A stretch of DNA of 64,000 nucleotides from an uncultured Eubacteriales bacterium (GCA_900539225.1 UQBO01000002.1:102110-166109), one strand, 5' to 3'. Positions 49,295 to 58,830 are shown, counted from the first letter of the stretch. Notes: generated from the sequence alone by a model not told the origin. Numbers and translations are program-made.

Positions 49295-51129
49295 TGTTTA
49301 ACTTTGAAGACGAGATAAAGAAGTTGCCTAAAAACCCCGGCATTTACATTATGAAGAATGACAAGGGCGAGATAATCTACGTAGGCAAGGCGAAAAATTT
49401 ATCCAATAGAGTGAGGAGCTACTTTAGAAGCTCTACTAATCACTCTGAAAAAGTTAAGGCGATGGTAAAAAACATTGCCGAGTTTGAATATATAATAGTT
49501 GATAATGAGGTTGAGGCTCTGATCCTAGAGTCCAACCTTATTAAGCGTTACGTACCTAAGTACAATATAGTCCTTCGTGATGACAAAAGCTACCCTTACA
49601 TCAAGGTGACGACTAACGAAAAATATCCGCGCATATTAAAAACGCGTTTACTTAGAAAAGATGGGGCAAAGTACTTTGGTCAGTACCCAAATGCAGCGAG
49701 CGTCAACATCGGGATTGATATAATCAATAGAGAGCTTAAGCTAAGGGACTGTAATTTAAATATCGAGAAAGTTAAGGGCAAGATCAGGCCCTGTCTAAAT
49801 TATTTTATAGGCAAGTGCATAGCGCCTTGCAGAGCCGAAGTTACAGAAGAAGAATACGCAGAACTTGTTGAAAGAGCGATGAAGATACTTCAAAATAAAG
49901 ATAAATCACTTTTGGAGAAATATAAGTCTAAGCTCGACGAAGCGGTTAAGAATCTTGAGTTCGAGAAGGCAGCTGAGTACTTAAACGTGGTCAATGCTTT
50001 TAACGACATACACAAGGAGCAAAAAATTACTTCGCCCGACGCCATCAATAGAGATGTCCTTGCTTATGCAGAAGGCATTTCAGACGTTATACTAGAACTA
50101 TTTATCATACGTGACGGCAAAATCCTTGAAAGGAACTATTATCTATTCGAAAATGAAAAGAAGACCGAGATCAAAGACATATTCAAAGCCTTTATCTCGC
50201 AGCATTACTCAGCCAACATCGATATGCCAAACGAAATCATTTCAGAAATCGATTTTCCCGATAGAGAGGAAATGATTGAGGCACTCTCAAAGATAGCAAA
50301 TCACAAAGTCGATATACATGTGCCACAAAGAGGCGAGAAGAGAGCCTTGGTGCTTATGGCGAAGAAAAACGCCATCGACATGGTTGAGAAACATGCCGAT
50401 AGATATATAAGGAAGAAAGTCTTAAAGGATATGGCGATGCAGCGCTTTAAGGATCTACTTTGGCTTGAAGACGTGCCAAATAGGCTTGAGTGCTATGATA
50501 TATCCAATACCATGGGTCAAAATTCAGTCGCATCAATGGTTGTATATGAGAACGGCGATATGCAAAGAAATGAGTACAGGCGCTTTAGGATCAAGACTAT
50601 AGTTGGGCTAGACGACTACGGCTCGCTTAGAGAAGTACTTGAGAGACGCTTTATGAGAAGCGTGAAGGATAAGGAAGGCTCATTCGCGGCGCTGCCAGAC
50701 GTCATACTTATAGACGGCGGCCTTGGTCAGGCATCGAGCGCACAGATGGTTTTGGACAATCTTGGTATTGAGATACCAGTAGTTGGACTAAAGAAGGACG
50801 ACCATCACAGAACCGATTCACTTGCTTATATGGGCGAGATCATAAAGCTCGACAAGAGCTCGGAGCTATTCAAGATACTAACAAGGATACAAGACGAGGC
50901 ACACAGATTTGCCATCACATATCATAGGTCCTTAAGAGAGAAAAACATCAATCAATCAATACTCGATGAGATAGTTGGCATCGGTCCTAAAAAGAAGAAG
51001 ATATTATATGAAGCCTTTGACGATATAGATGCGATTAGGAGAGCGAGCCTTGAAAAGCTCGAGTCAATCAAGGGCATATCAAAGACAAACGCAAAAGATA
51101 TATATGAATTTTTCAGAAAAGATACTTAA
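49294..51129 (+). CDS. uvrC: Excinuclease ABC subunit C
   Basis: 611 residues, normal for UvrC. A GIY-YIG nuclease domain at the N-terminus (PGIYIMKNDKGEIIYVGKAKNLSNRVRSYF, 15-44), a UVR domain (about 205-240, KSKLDEAVKNLEFEKAAEYLN), the RNase H-like second nuclease domain (RLECYDISNTMGQNSVASMVVYENG near 400, VILIDGGLGQ near 470) and two C-terminal helix-hairpin-helix motifs (IVGIGPKKKKILYEAF and LESIKGISKTNAKDIYEFF). It makes both incisions in nucleotide excision repair. TAATG overlap with pepP suggests coupled translation. Confidence 0.96.
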   Translation: MFNFEDEIKKLPKNPGIYIMKNDKGEIIYVGKAKNLSNRVRSYFRSSTNHSEKVKAMVKNIAEFEYIIVDNEVEALILESNLIKRYVPKYNIVLRDDKSYPYIKVTTNEKYPRILKTRLLRKDGAKYFGQYPNAASVNIGIDIINRELKLRDCNLNIEKVKGKIRPCLNYFIGKCIAPCRAEVTEEEYAELVERAMKILQNKDKSLLEKYKSKLDEAVKNLEFEKAAEYLNVVNAFNDIHKEQKITSPDAINRDVLAYAEGISDVILELFIIRDGKILERNYYLFENEKKTEIKDIFKAFISQHYSANIDMPNEIISEIDFPDREEMIEALSKIANHKVDIHVPQRGEKRALVLMAKKNAIDMVEKHADRYIRKKVLKDMAMQRFKDLLWLEDVPNRLECYDISNTMGQNSVASMVVYENGDMQRNEYRRFRIKTIVGLDDYGSLREVLERRFMRSVKDKEGSFAALPDVILIDGGLGQASSAQMVLDNLGIEIPVVGLKKDDHHRTDSLAYMGEIIKLDKSSELFKILTRIQDEAHRFAITYHRSLREKNINQSILDEIVGIGPKKKKILYEAFDDIDAIRRASLEKLESIKGISKTNAKDIYEFFRKDT

Positions 51130-51150
51130 ACTGTTTTAGGTATCTTTTTT
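51120..51150 (+). terminator. Terminator overlapping the uvrC stop codon
   Basis: Eleven-bp stem with one G-U pair and a 3-nt loop (51120-51130 with 51134-51144), then TTTTTT. The stop codon 51127-51129 lies within the left arm. Confidence 0.85.
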
Positions 51151-51154
51151 CTTA

Positions 51155-51390
51155 TATCATAGTACGTGTATCATAGTACGTGCAAATCGAAATCTTTATT
51201 TTAATAAACGTCTTTAATAGCGCTAGCAAAATTACTATCTTAATGACGCACGTTTAAGATATCAAATCCATTTGCCAAGTGCCGCGCGTTTATCATAGCA
51301 AAGCCATTAGCCTAATGACGCGGGTTTAAGCAAGTGATTTTACTTATCTAGTGCTCTGCGATCATAGTGGCAAGACCATAAACATAACTA
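51155..51390. repeat. Degenerate tandem repeats in a 400-bp gene-free gap
   Basis: The gap between uvrC and nifJ starts with two identical 14-bp units (51155-51168 and 51169-51182). After that, blocks of roughly 35-45 bp reuse the words ATCATAG, GCAAANCCATT, TAATGACGC and GTTTAAG (for example TAATGACGCACGTTTAAG at 51241 and TAATGACGCGGGTTTAAG at 51313). No reading frame or RNA gene is supported. The same words appear near 44805. Confidence 0.6.
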
Positions 51391-51466
51391 TAAAGAAAAG
51401 CTATATGAAGGCGTTTAAGTATAAGTAAATCTTATAGGTGATTTAAATCACATTTATAAATTACCC

Positions 51467-51495
51467 TTGCAAATATTTGGCCTTTGTTATATAAT
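51467..51495 (+). promoter_or_regulatory. Promoter of nifJ
   Basis: TTGCAA (51467-51472), 17-bp spacer, TATAAT (51490-51495). The TTG at 51467, in frame with the gene, is the -35 box and not a start codon. Confidence 0.85.
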
Positions 51496-51535
51496 TACAT
51501 TTGTGAAAGATAATAATTTTATAGGAGGAATAAAA

Positions 51536-54500
51536 ATGGCAAAACAATTTAAAACCATGGATGGTAACACAGCTGCTGCATATGTATCATACGCATTTAC
51601 AGAAGTTGCTGCCATCTACCCAATAACTCCTTCTTCAAATATGGCTGAAGCTGTTGACAGCTGGTCTGCTCACGGCAAGACTAACATATTTGGCGAAAGA
51701 GTATTAGTTCAAGAAATGCAATCTGAAGCTGGCGCAGCTGGTGCTGTACACGGATCATTACAAGCAGGTGCATTAACTACTACATATACAGCTTCACAAG
51801 GTCTTCTACTTATGATTCCTAATATGTATAAGATCGCTGGTGAATTACTACCAGGTGTATTCCACGTATCAGCAAGAGCTCTTGCTTCTCACGCTCTAAG
51901 CATCTTTGGTGACCACCAAGACGTTATGGCATGCCGTCAAACTGGCTTTGCTATGTTAGCATCTGGCTCAGTTCAAGAAGTTATGGACCTTGCAAGTGTT
52001 GCTCACCTTTCAGCTATTAAGGGCAGAGTACCATTCTTACACTTCTTCGATGGTTTCAGAACTTCTCACGAAATTCAAAAAATCGAAGTTATTGACTATG
52101 AAGATCTAAAGAAACTTCTTGACAAGGACGCTCTAAGAAAGTTCAGAGAAAACGCTTTGAACCCAGAACATCCAGTAACTAGAGGTACTGCTCAAAACCC
52201 TGATATCTATTTCCAAGCTGCAGAAGCATCTAACAAACACTATGAAGATATCGTTGAGATAGCTGCTGACTACATGAAGGAACTTTCAAAGATCACTGGA
52301 AGAGAGTACAAACCATTCAACTACTACGGAGCTGAAGACGCTGAAGACATCATCGTTGCTATGGGTTCTGTAACTGATACTGTTGAAGAAACTGTTGACT
52401 ACTTAAACAACAATGGCAAGAAGGTTGGTCTTATCAAGGTTAGACTATATAGACCATTCTCTAAGAAATACTTCTTCGATGTATATCCAAAGACTGTTAA
52501 GAGAATCGCAGTTCTAGATAGAACTAAGGAAAAAGGCGCTCTAGGCGAACCACTATACCTTGACGTTAAATCAATGTTCTACGATGCAGATACTAAGCCA
52601 CTTATCGTTGGTGGTAGATACGGTTTAGGTTCAAAGGATACTACTCCTTCACAAATCTTATCTGTATATGAAAACTTAGCATCAGAAAATCCTATCAATG
52701 GCTTCACTATTGGTATCAATGATGATGTTACTCATAAATCACTAGAAATTAAGAAAATTATAAATACTGAACCAGAAGGAACTATCAAGTGTAAATTCTG
52801 GGGCTTCGGATCAGACGGTACAGTAGGTGCTAACAAGTCAGCTATCAAGATTATCGGTGATAACACTGACCTTTACGCACAAGGCTACTTTGCTTATGAC
52901 TCTAAGAAGTCAGGTGGTGTAACTGTTTCTCACTTAAGATTCGGTAAATCACCTATCAAATCAACATACCTAATCAGTCACGCAGACTTCATAAGCTGTT
53001 CAAAACAATCTTACATCCACCTATATGATTTACTAGATGGACTTAAAGATGGCGGAACATTCTTATTAAACTGCATCTGGGACGAAAAGGAACTAGAAGA
53101 AAACTTACCTAATAGCTTAAAACGCTCTATTGCTGAGCACCATGCTAAGTTCTACACTATAAACGCAACTAGAATCGCTGAAGATATCGGTCTAGGCGGA
53201 AGAACTAACATGATCATGCAAGCTGCATTCTTCAAGTTATCTGAAGTACTTCCTCTTGACGAAGCAATTGCTCACTTAAAAGACTCTATCGTTAAATCTT
53301 ATGGACGTAAGGGTGAAAAAGTAGTTAATATGAACTACGAAGCAGTTGACAAGGGTATTGAAGAATTAAAAGAAATTAAATATCCAGAAAGCTGGAAAGA
53401 CTTAAAGGACGAAAAAGAAGAAAAGAAAGAAACTACTAAGTTCTTCGAAGAAATCGCTGAAGTAATGAACGCTCAAAAGGGTGACACTCTTCCAGTATCT
53501 AAGTTTGTAGGTATTGAAGACGGTACTTTTGAAAATGGTACAGCTAAGTTTGAAAAGAGAGCTATCGCTGTTAACCTACCTAAGTGGCACAAAGAAAATT
53601 GTATCCAATGTAACCAATGTTCATACATCTGCCCTCACGCTGTTATCAGACCAATACTTCTAAATGATGAAGAAGCTGCTAAGGCTCCTGAAACATTTGA
53701 AACAATCGAAGCTAAGGGTAAAGGCTTAGAAGGATTACAATACAGAATGCAAGTTTCATCACTTGACTGTACAGGTTGCGGTAACTGCGCTGACATCTGT
53801 CCAGCTAAGGAAAAAGCATTAGAAATGGTTCACTTCGAAGACATTGCTGAAGTAGAAAGTGAAAACTGGGATTTCGCTATGGACGAAGTTGAAGTAAAAG
53901 ACGACCTTATGGATAAATTTAGCGTTAAGGGATCTCAATTTCAACAACCACTTCTTGAATTCTCAGGCGCTTGCGCTGGTTGCGGTGAAACTGCTTATGC
54001 TAAATTAATCACTCAACTATATGGTGACAGAATGATCGTTGCAAACGCAACTGGATGTTCATCAATTTGGGGAGGTTCAGCTCCATCAACTCCATACTGT
54101 GTAAACAAATGCGGTAAGGGACCTGCATGGGCTAACTCATTATTCGAAGATAACGCTGAATATGGTTACGGTTTCGTTCTAGCTGATGAAGTTAACAGAA
54201 AGAGAATTAAAGCTCTTATGGAAAGCTACATCGAACTAGACAAGAAGGATGCTGATCTTGAAGAAGCATTTAAACTATGGCTTTCAGATATAAGAGATGC
54301 TAGAGTAAGTAAAGAAGCTTACGCTAAGATGGCTAATAAATTAGCTAAGAAGACTGGCGACGCAGCTCAAGACGAAATACTTGAACAATTAGATGAATTA
54401 AGAGATTACATGATCAGAAAATCTGTTTGGGTATTCGGTGGAGACGGCTGGGCTTACGATATAGGCTTTGGCGGACTTGACCACGTACTAGCAGCTGGTA

Positions 54501-55072
54501 AAGACATCAACATCTTCGTATTTGATACAGAAGTTTACTCAAATACAGGTGGACAATCATCAAAAGCTACTCCAACAGCAGCTGTTGCAAAATTCGCAGC
54601 TTCTGGTAAGAAGATCAGAAAGAAAGACCTTGGTCTAATGATGACAAGCTATGGCTACGTATACGTTGCTCAAATCGCTCTAGGCGCTAACATGAACCAA
54701 GCACTTAAGGCAATTAAAGAAGCAGAAGAATATGATGGACCATCAATCATCATCGCTTACGCTCCATGTATAAACCACGGATTAAAATGCGGTATGGGCA
54801 AGAGCGTTAACAGAGAAAAACAAGCTGTTGCATCTGGTTACTGGCACCTATACAGATTTGACCCAAGACTTGAAAAAGAAGGCAAGAATCCATTCGTACT
54901 AGATTCAAAAGATCCTACAGAATCATTCCAAGACTTCATAGGCTCTGAAGTAAGATACACATCACTTCAAAAGGATTTCCCTGAAGAAGCAGAAATCTTA
55001 TTCAAAGCAGCTGAAGAATCTGCTAAAGACAGACTTGCAAGCTACAAGAGAATGGCTGGCTTAGATAAATAA
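51536..55072 (+). CDS. nifJ: Pyruvate:ferredoxin (flavodoxin) oxidoreductase
   Basis: 1178 residues from ATG 51536 (AGGAGG eight bases upstream), typical of the single-chain homodimeric enzyme. Order: pyruvate-binding domain (YAFTEVAAIYPITPSSNMAEAVD near 15), a middle transketolase-like domain, the gamma domain (FWGFGSDGTVGANKSAIKII near 420), a two-[4Fe-4S] ferredoxin insert (CIQCNQCSYICPHAV and CTGCGNCADICP near 690-760) and the C-terminal thiamine-diphosphate domain (GACAGCGETAYAKL and GGDGWAYDIGFGGLDHVLAAG with the last proximal-cluster Cys downstream). It oxidises pyruvate to acetyl-CoA, CO2 and reduced ferredoxin. Codon choice is uniform in the style of a highly expressed gene. It is central to the anaerobic energy metabolism. 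Confidence 0.97.
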   Translation: MAKQFKTMDGNTAAAYVSYAFTEVAAIYPITPSSNMAEAVDSWSAHGKTNIFGERVLVQEMQSEAGAAGAVHGSLQAGALTTTYTASQGLLLMIPNMYKIAGELLPGVFHVSARALASHALSIFGDHQDVMACRQTGFAMLASGSVQEVMDLASVAHLSAIKGRVPFLHFFDGFRTSHEIQKIEVIDYEDLKKLLDKDALRKFRENALNPEHPVTRGTAQNPDIYFQAAEASNKHYEDIVEIAADYMKELSKITGREYKPFNYYGAEDAEDIIVAMGSVTDTVEETVDYLNNNGKKVGLIKVRLYRPFSKKYFFDVYPKTVKRIAVLDRTKEKGALGEPLYLDVKSMFYDADTKPLIVGGRYGLGSKDTTPSQILSVYENLASENPINGFTIGINDDVTHKSLEIKKIINTEPEGTIKCKFWGFGSDGTVGANKSAIKIIGDNTDLYAQGYFAYDSKKSGGVTVSHLRFGKSPIKSTYLISHADFISCSKQSYIHLYDLLDGLKDGGTFLLNCIWDEKELEENLPNSLKRSIAEHHAKFYTINATRIAEDIGLGGRTNMIMQAAFFKLSEVLPLDEAIAHLKDSIVKSYGRKGEKVVNMNYEAVDKGIEELKEIKYPESWKDLKDEKEEKKETTKFFEEIAEVMNAQKGDTLPVSKFVGIEDGTFENGTAKFEKRAIAVNLPKWHKENCIQCNQCSYICPHAVIRPILLNDEEAAKAPETFETIEAKGKGLEGLQYRMQVSSLDCTGCGNCADICPAKEKALEMVHFEDIAEVESENWDFAMDEVEVKDDLMDKFSVKGSQFQQPLLEFSGACAGCGETAYAKLITQLYGDRMIVANATGCSSIWGGSAPSTPYCVNKCGKGPAWANSLFEDNAEYGYGFVLADEVNRKRIKALMESYIELDKKDADLEEAFKLWLSDIRDARVSKEAYAKMANKLAKKTGDAAQDEILEQLDELRDYMIRKSVWVFGGDGWAYDIGFGGLDHVLAAGKDINIFVFDTEVYSNTGGQSSKATPTAAVAKFAASGKKIRKKDLGLMMTSYGYVYVAQIALGANMNQALKAIKEAEEYDGPSIIIAYAPCINHGLKCGMGKSVNREKQAVASGYWHLYRFDPRLEKEGKNPFVLDSKDPTESFQDFIGSEVRYTSLQKDFPEEAEILFKAAEESAKDRLASYKRMAGLDK

Positions 55073-55093
55073 TTTAAGTAAATATATTTAATG

Positions 55094-55125
55094 AGATGCG
55101 AGGAGAAATCTTCGCATCTTTTTTT
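55094..55125 (+). terminator. Terminator of nifJ
   Basis: Stem AGATGCGA..TCGCATCT with short internal mismatch (55094-55103 with 55109-55119) followed by seven T. Confidence 0.88.
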
Positions 55126-55176
55126 GCTTGCAATTCACTCCTCAATAAATTATAATATATAAGAGGAAGTGAAGAG

Positions 55177-55689
55177 ATGAAACTAATTAAAGCAAATAAA
55201 AAACATAAAGATATAGTTTTAGAATTTAAAGAGAAAATAATAGAAGCAGGAGAAAGATTTTGCGGGGTTAGTGGACTTGAAAGACTTGATTTTGATGAGT
55301 GGCTTGAAAGGAATAAGTCAATAGAAAATAAACGTACCTGTTCAGAGGGAATAGTCCCTGCTTTTCAATACATTTATCTTGACGATGATGAAAGCAAAGT
55401 TATTGGCATGATAAATTTAAGGCTTGAACTAAATGACTTTTTAATGAAGTTTGGTGGACACATAGGCTACTCAATAGTACCAGATGAAAGACGCAAAGGA
55501 TACGCAAAAGCTATGCTTAAAGAAGGACTTAAGTTTTATAAAAATCATGACTATGAAAAAGTTCTTATTACATGCGATATTAATAATATAGCGTCAGCAA
55601 AGACCATAGAAGCGTGTGACGGTGAGCTCGAGAATATTATAAAAGAAGATGAACTTCACTCAACAAAAAGATACTGGATTAAATTATAA
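55177..55689 (+). CDS. GNAT family N-acetyltransferase
   Basis: 170 residues. The GNAT core is visible in VIGMINLRLELNDF, GGHIGYSIVPDERRKGYAKAMLKEGLKF with the acetyl-CoA-binding R-x-x-G-x-A segment (RKGYAKA near 109), and LITCDINNIASAKTIEACDGELEN, a pattern close to acetyltransferases that act on small molecules or ribosomal protein termini. The acceptor is unknown. AGGAAGTGAAG precedes the ATG. A gene of unknown function follows 29 bases later. Confidence 0.85.
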   Translation: MKLIKANKKHKDIVLEFKEKIIEAGERFCGVSGLERLDFDEWLERNKSIENKRTCSEGIVPAFQYIYLDDDESKVIGMINLRLELNDFLMKFGGHIGYSIVPDERRKGYAKAMLKEGLKFYKNHDYEKVLITCDINNIASAKTIEACDGELENIIKEDELHSTKRYWIKL

Positions 55690-55718
55690 TTGGGTATATA
55701 TTTTAAGGAGTTGATTAT

Positions 55719-56279
55719 ATGTATTTACTAAGACTATACAGAGACTTTGATCTTGTCTACTCGATAGGCATGTTCAAAGAAGAAAAAGATTACAAAGAGT
55801 TTTTAAAAGGCATTCCAAGCTGCAAGCCAGAGGAAGACGGCTACAATTACAAGATTTATCTTGATGGCTTTCCTGCACTCTTAAAGTTAAAATTCAATGA
55901 CGCGGATTTTATATTATCAAGAGACATATTCCTAAACAGAGAATACTTGTATGTAGACGTCGAAGAGTATCCCGTGCTTAATGAATATAAGGGCATGTAT
56001 GATAAGTACCAAGTGATTGGCGCTTATGCCATCTGCACAGATGAGCTTGAAGACTACGTGACAAGACGTAACAAGAAGCTCGACCTTGTATTTAAGATAC
56101 TTGATGAAATGGGTGTCGAAGCATTTAGAGATTATTCAGACTCTGAAGATGGTGAGTGCATCATTCTTAAGAAGGACTCAAGTATATTATTCGTGCTTGA
56201 CCCATCATTCAATGAAGACCTTCCAGACGATGAAGCCGGACTAAGAAAGGCAATCGAAGAAGAGCTAAAAAACAAGTAA
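55719..56279 (+). CDS. Protein of unknown function
   Basis: 186 residues, acidic, no signal peptide, no membrane segment. AAGGAG precedes the ATG. The first half (MYLLRLYRDFDLVYSIGMFKEEKDYKEFLKGIPSC) looks like a small mixed alpha-beta domain with a repeated Tyr/Asp pattern; the second half has ICTDELEDYVTRRNKKLDLVFKILDEMG and a Ser/Asp/Glu-rich loop. No family was recognised. It is probably co-transcribed with the acetyltransferase and ends before a strong terminator. Confidence 0.75.
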   Translation: MYLLRLYRDFDLVYSIGMFKEEKDYKEFLKGIPSCKPEEDGYNYKIYLDGFPALLKLKFNDADFILSRDIFLNREYLYVDVEEYPVLNEYKGMYDKYQVIGAYAICTDELEDYVTRRNKKLDLVFKILDEMGVEAFRDYSDSEDGECIILKKDSSILFVLDPSFNEDLPDDEAGLRKAIEEELKNK

Positions 56280-56290
56280 ATTGTTTTTGC

Positions 56291-56320
56291 AAAGATCTAA
56301 GTTAGTCTTAGATCTTTTTT
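56291..56320 (+). terminator. Terminator after unknown-protein gene
   Basis: Eleven-bp perfect stem (56291-56301 with 56307-56317), 5-nt loop, T-rich tail. Confidence 0.92.
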
Positions 56321-56366
56321 AGTCTATATACATGTGATAACGTGATAACAATTGTGATTAAAATGC

Positions 56367-56395
56367 TTGACAATTACCATTAAATCTAATATAAT
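56367..56395 (+). promoter_or_regulatory. Consensus promoter of greA-lysS operon
   Basis: TTGACA (56367-56372), 17-bp spacer, TATAAT (56390-56395): a perfect sigma-A consensus. Confidence 0.92.
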
Positions 56396-56429
56396 AACAA
56401 TGTTAATATATATGTAAGGGGAGAGATGT

Positions 56430-56903
56430 ATGGCCAAAGAACAATACTTAACAGAAGAGGGTTTAAAACAAAAGGAAGAAGAGCTCGAATATCTTAAGAC
56501 GGTCGCAAGAAAAGAAGTTGCAGAAAAGATCAAGATAGCTCTTGGTTACGGAGACTTAAGTGAAAACGCTGAGTATGATCAAGCAAAAAACGATCAAGCA
56601 GCACTTGAAGAAAAGATAGCTAAACTTGAAAATATACTAAGAAACGCAGTACTTATAGACGAGGCAGGAGATACTGATAACAAATCGGTAAAGGTTGGCT
56701 CGAACGTTAGGTTTAAGGACATGGACACAGACGAGTTTTTAGAATACCAAATCGTTGGTGTAGTAGAAGCGGATCCATTTAACGGCAAGATTTCAAACGA
56801 AAGCCCTGTTGGCAGAGCCATGATAGGCAGAAAAAGAAATCAAGTTGTTGAAGTAGAAGCACCATCAGGTATTAAGAAATATAAAATAACAAAGATATCA
56901 TAG
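56430..56903 (+). CDS. greA: Transcription elongation factor GreA
   Basis: 157 residues, the standard length. The N-terminal coiled coil (about 8-75) has the loop acidic pair in YGDLSENAEYDQAK at its tip, and the C-terminal FKBP-like domain (about 80-157) contains the IVGVVEADPFNGKISNESPVGRAMIGRK motif. GreA rescues backtracked RNA polymerase by stimulating transcript cleavage. GGGGAGAG lies before the ATG. It shares an operon with lysS ten bases downstream, an arrangement seen in many Firmicutes. Confidence 0.97.
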   Translation: MAKEQYLTEEGLKQKEEELEYLKTVARKEVAEKIKIALGYGDLSENAEYDQAKNDQAALEEKIAKLENILRNAVLIDEAGDTDNKSVKVGSNVRFKDMDTDEFLEYQIVGVVEADPFNGKISNESPVGRAMIGRKRNQVVEVEAPSGIKKYKITKIS

Positions 56904-56913
56904 GAGTTGAAAG

Positions 56914-58830
56914 ATGCAAAACACAGATTTAAATGAAATGCTTCAAATTCGTAGACAAAAGTTAAAAGAACTACAAGATCAAGGCAAGAACCCATTCTTA
57001 ATCGAAAAGTTCAATCCTGATCATCACACTACAGATATTACTGACAACTACGATGAATTTGAAGGCAAGGAAGTTACCGTAGCTGGTAGAGTTATGTCAA
57101 AGAGAGGACACGGTAAAATCTCTTTTATGGATATACAAGATATGAAAGGCAGAATACAAATCCTTTCTAAAATTGATGAATTAGGCGAAGAAGCCTACAA
57201 GATTATCTCATACTTAGATATGGGGGACATCATAGGCGTAGAAGGCGAAGTCTTTAAAACACAATCAGGCGAAATCAGTATAAAAGCTAAAAAGCTTACA
57301 TTACTTTCCAAATCCTTACAAATATTACCTGAAAAGTGGCACGGATTAAAAGACCCAGACCTTAGATACAGACAAAGATACGTTGACCTAATCGTTAACC
57401 CAGAAGTAAAAGAAACATTCTTATTAAGAAATAAAATTATAAGAAAGATTAGAGAGTACTTAGATAACCTTGGCTATTTAGAAGTAGAAACTCCAATCCT
57501 TGGCAATATCGCTGGTGGCGCAAACGCAAGACCATTCTTAACACATCATAACGCACTAAACATCGATATGTCATTAAGAATAGCTAACGAACTTTACCTA
57601 AAGAGACTTATAGTCGGCGGTTTCGACAAAGTTTATGAGATGGGTAAGATGTTCAGAAACGAAGGTATGGACACAAGACACAATCCAGAGTTTACTAATA
57701 TCGAGCTATACGAAGCATACGCTGACTATAACGATATGATGGAAATTACTGAAAATCTTGTTGCTTACGTAGCTAAAGAAGTTTTAGGAACTACAAAAGT
57801 TGAGTATCAAGGCAAAACTATTGATTTTACTCCACCTTGGAGAAGAATCAAGATGCAAGACGCAGTTAAAGAGCACACAGGTGTTGACTTTGACAAGATA
57901 AATACAGATAAAGAAGCTCTAGAAGTAGCTAAAGAACATAAACTTGAGATTAAACCTGGTATGACTAGAGGACACGTTATTAGTGAAATGTTCGAAGAAT
58001 TCTGCGAACAATATATGGATCAGCCAACATTTGTTATTGGCCACCCAGTAGAAATTTCTCCATTAGCAAAGAGAAATCCGGACGATCCAAGAATTACTAA
58101 CAGATTCGAAGCCTTTGCGAATTGCTGGGAAATAGCCAATGCATTCTCAGAATTAAACGACCCAATCGATCAAAGAGAAAGATTTGAAGAACAATTAAGA
58201 CAAAAAGAATACGGCGATGACGAAGCGCATCCTATGGACGAAGACTTCTTAAACGCGATAGAAGTAGGACTTCCACCAACAGGTGGACTTGGTATAGGTG
58301 TTGACAGACTCATCATACTATTAACAAATCAAGCATCCATAAGAGACGTAATCTTCTTCCCAACAATGAAGCCAATAGGCTTAGAAAAGGCAGAAAATGG
58401 GGATTCGTCAAAAGAAACTTACGAAACTTACGACAAACTTACGACAGAAAAAATCGACTTTTCAAAAGTAAAAGTAGAACCATTATTTGAAGATATGGTT
58501 GATTTTGATACATTCTCAAAATTTGATTTTAGAGTTGTAAAAGTTAAGAACTGTGAAGAAGTTTCAAAGTCAAAAAAACTATTGAAATTTACATTAGATG
58601 ATGGTTCTGAAAAAGAAAGAGTTATTTTATCTGGTATTAAGGAATATTACAGCGCAGAGAGCTTAATTGGAAAGAAACTGCTTGCGATTTGTAATCTTCC
58701 TCCACGTAAGATGATGGGAATCGACTCAGAAGGTATGATTATATCTGCAATTTGTGAGTACGAAGGAGAAGAAAAACTTAACTTAATAATGTTGGATGAT
58801 AATATTCCAGCAGGATCAAAATTATATTAA
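56914..58830 (+). CDS. lysS: Lysyl-tRNA synthetase (class II) with C-terminal Trbp111-type tRNA-binding domain
   Basis: 638 residues, about 140 more than ordinary bacterial LysRS. The OB anticodon domain (about 55-150, VTVAGRVMSKRGHGKISFMDIQD) and the class II core (motif 1 LRYRQRYVDLIVNPEV, motif 2 FRNEGMDTRHNPEFTNIELY near 250, motif 3 GLPPTGGLGIGVDRLIILLT near 452) are complete. After a short linker rich in Thr and Tyr (residues 490-515) comes a domain (about 525-638) with FDFRVVKVKNCEEVSKSKKLLKFTLDDG, VILSGIKEYYSAESLIGKKLLAICNLPPRKMMGIDSEGMIISA, the pattern of the Trbp111/MetRS C-terminal tRNA-binding module. It should raise tRNA affinity. Charging of tRNA(Lys) with lysine in the cytosol is certain; the extension's role is inferred. 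Confidence 0.93.
   Translation: MQNTDLNEMLQIRRQKLKELQDQGKNPFLIEKFNPDHHTTDITDNYDEFEGKEVTVAGRVMSKRGHGKISFMDIQDMKGRIQILSKIDELGEEAYKIISYLDMGDIIGVEGEVFKTQSGEISIKAKKLTLLSKSLQILPEKWHGLKDPDLRYRQRYVDLIVNPEVKETFLLRNKIIRKIREYLDNLGYLEVETPILGNIAGGANARPFLTHHNALNIDMSLRIANELYLKRLIVGGFDKVYEMGKMFRNEGMDTRHNPEFTNIELYEAYADYNDMMEITENLVAYVAKEVLGTTKVEYQGKTIDFTPPWRRIKMQDAVKEHTGVDFDKINTDKEALEVAKEHKLEIKPGMTRGHVISEMFEEFCEQYMDQPTFVIGHPVEISPLAKRNPDDPRITNRFEAFANCWEIANAFSELNDPIDQRERFEEQLRQKEYGDDEAHPMDEDFLNAIEVGLPPTGGLGIGVDRLIILLTNQASIRDVIFFPTMKPIGLEKAENGDSSKETYETYDKLTTEKIDFSKVKVEPLFEDMVDFDTFSKFDFRVVKVKNCEEVSKSKKLLKFTLDDGSEKERVILSGIKEYYSAESLIGKKLLAICNLPPRKMMGIDSEGMIISAICEYEGEEKLNLIMLDDNIPAGSKLY

Noticed and set aside
51155..51390. 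CRISPR array
   Set aside because: Repeats are diverged, adjacent and without unique equal-length spacers; no cas genes are nearby.
51467..51535. Twenty-three extra N-terminal residues for NifJ
   Set aside because: They begin at the -35 box, lack a ribosome site and do not resemble the family; MAKQFKTMDGN at 51536 matches known N-termini.
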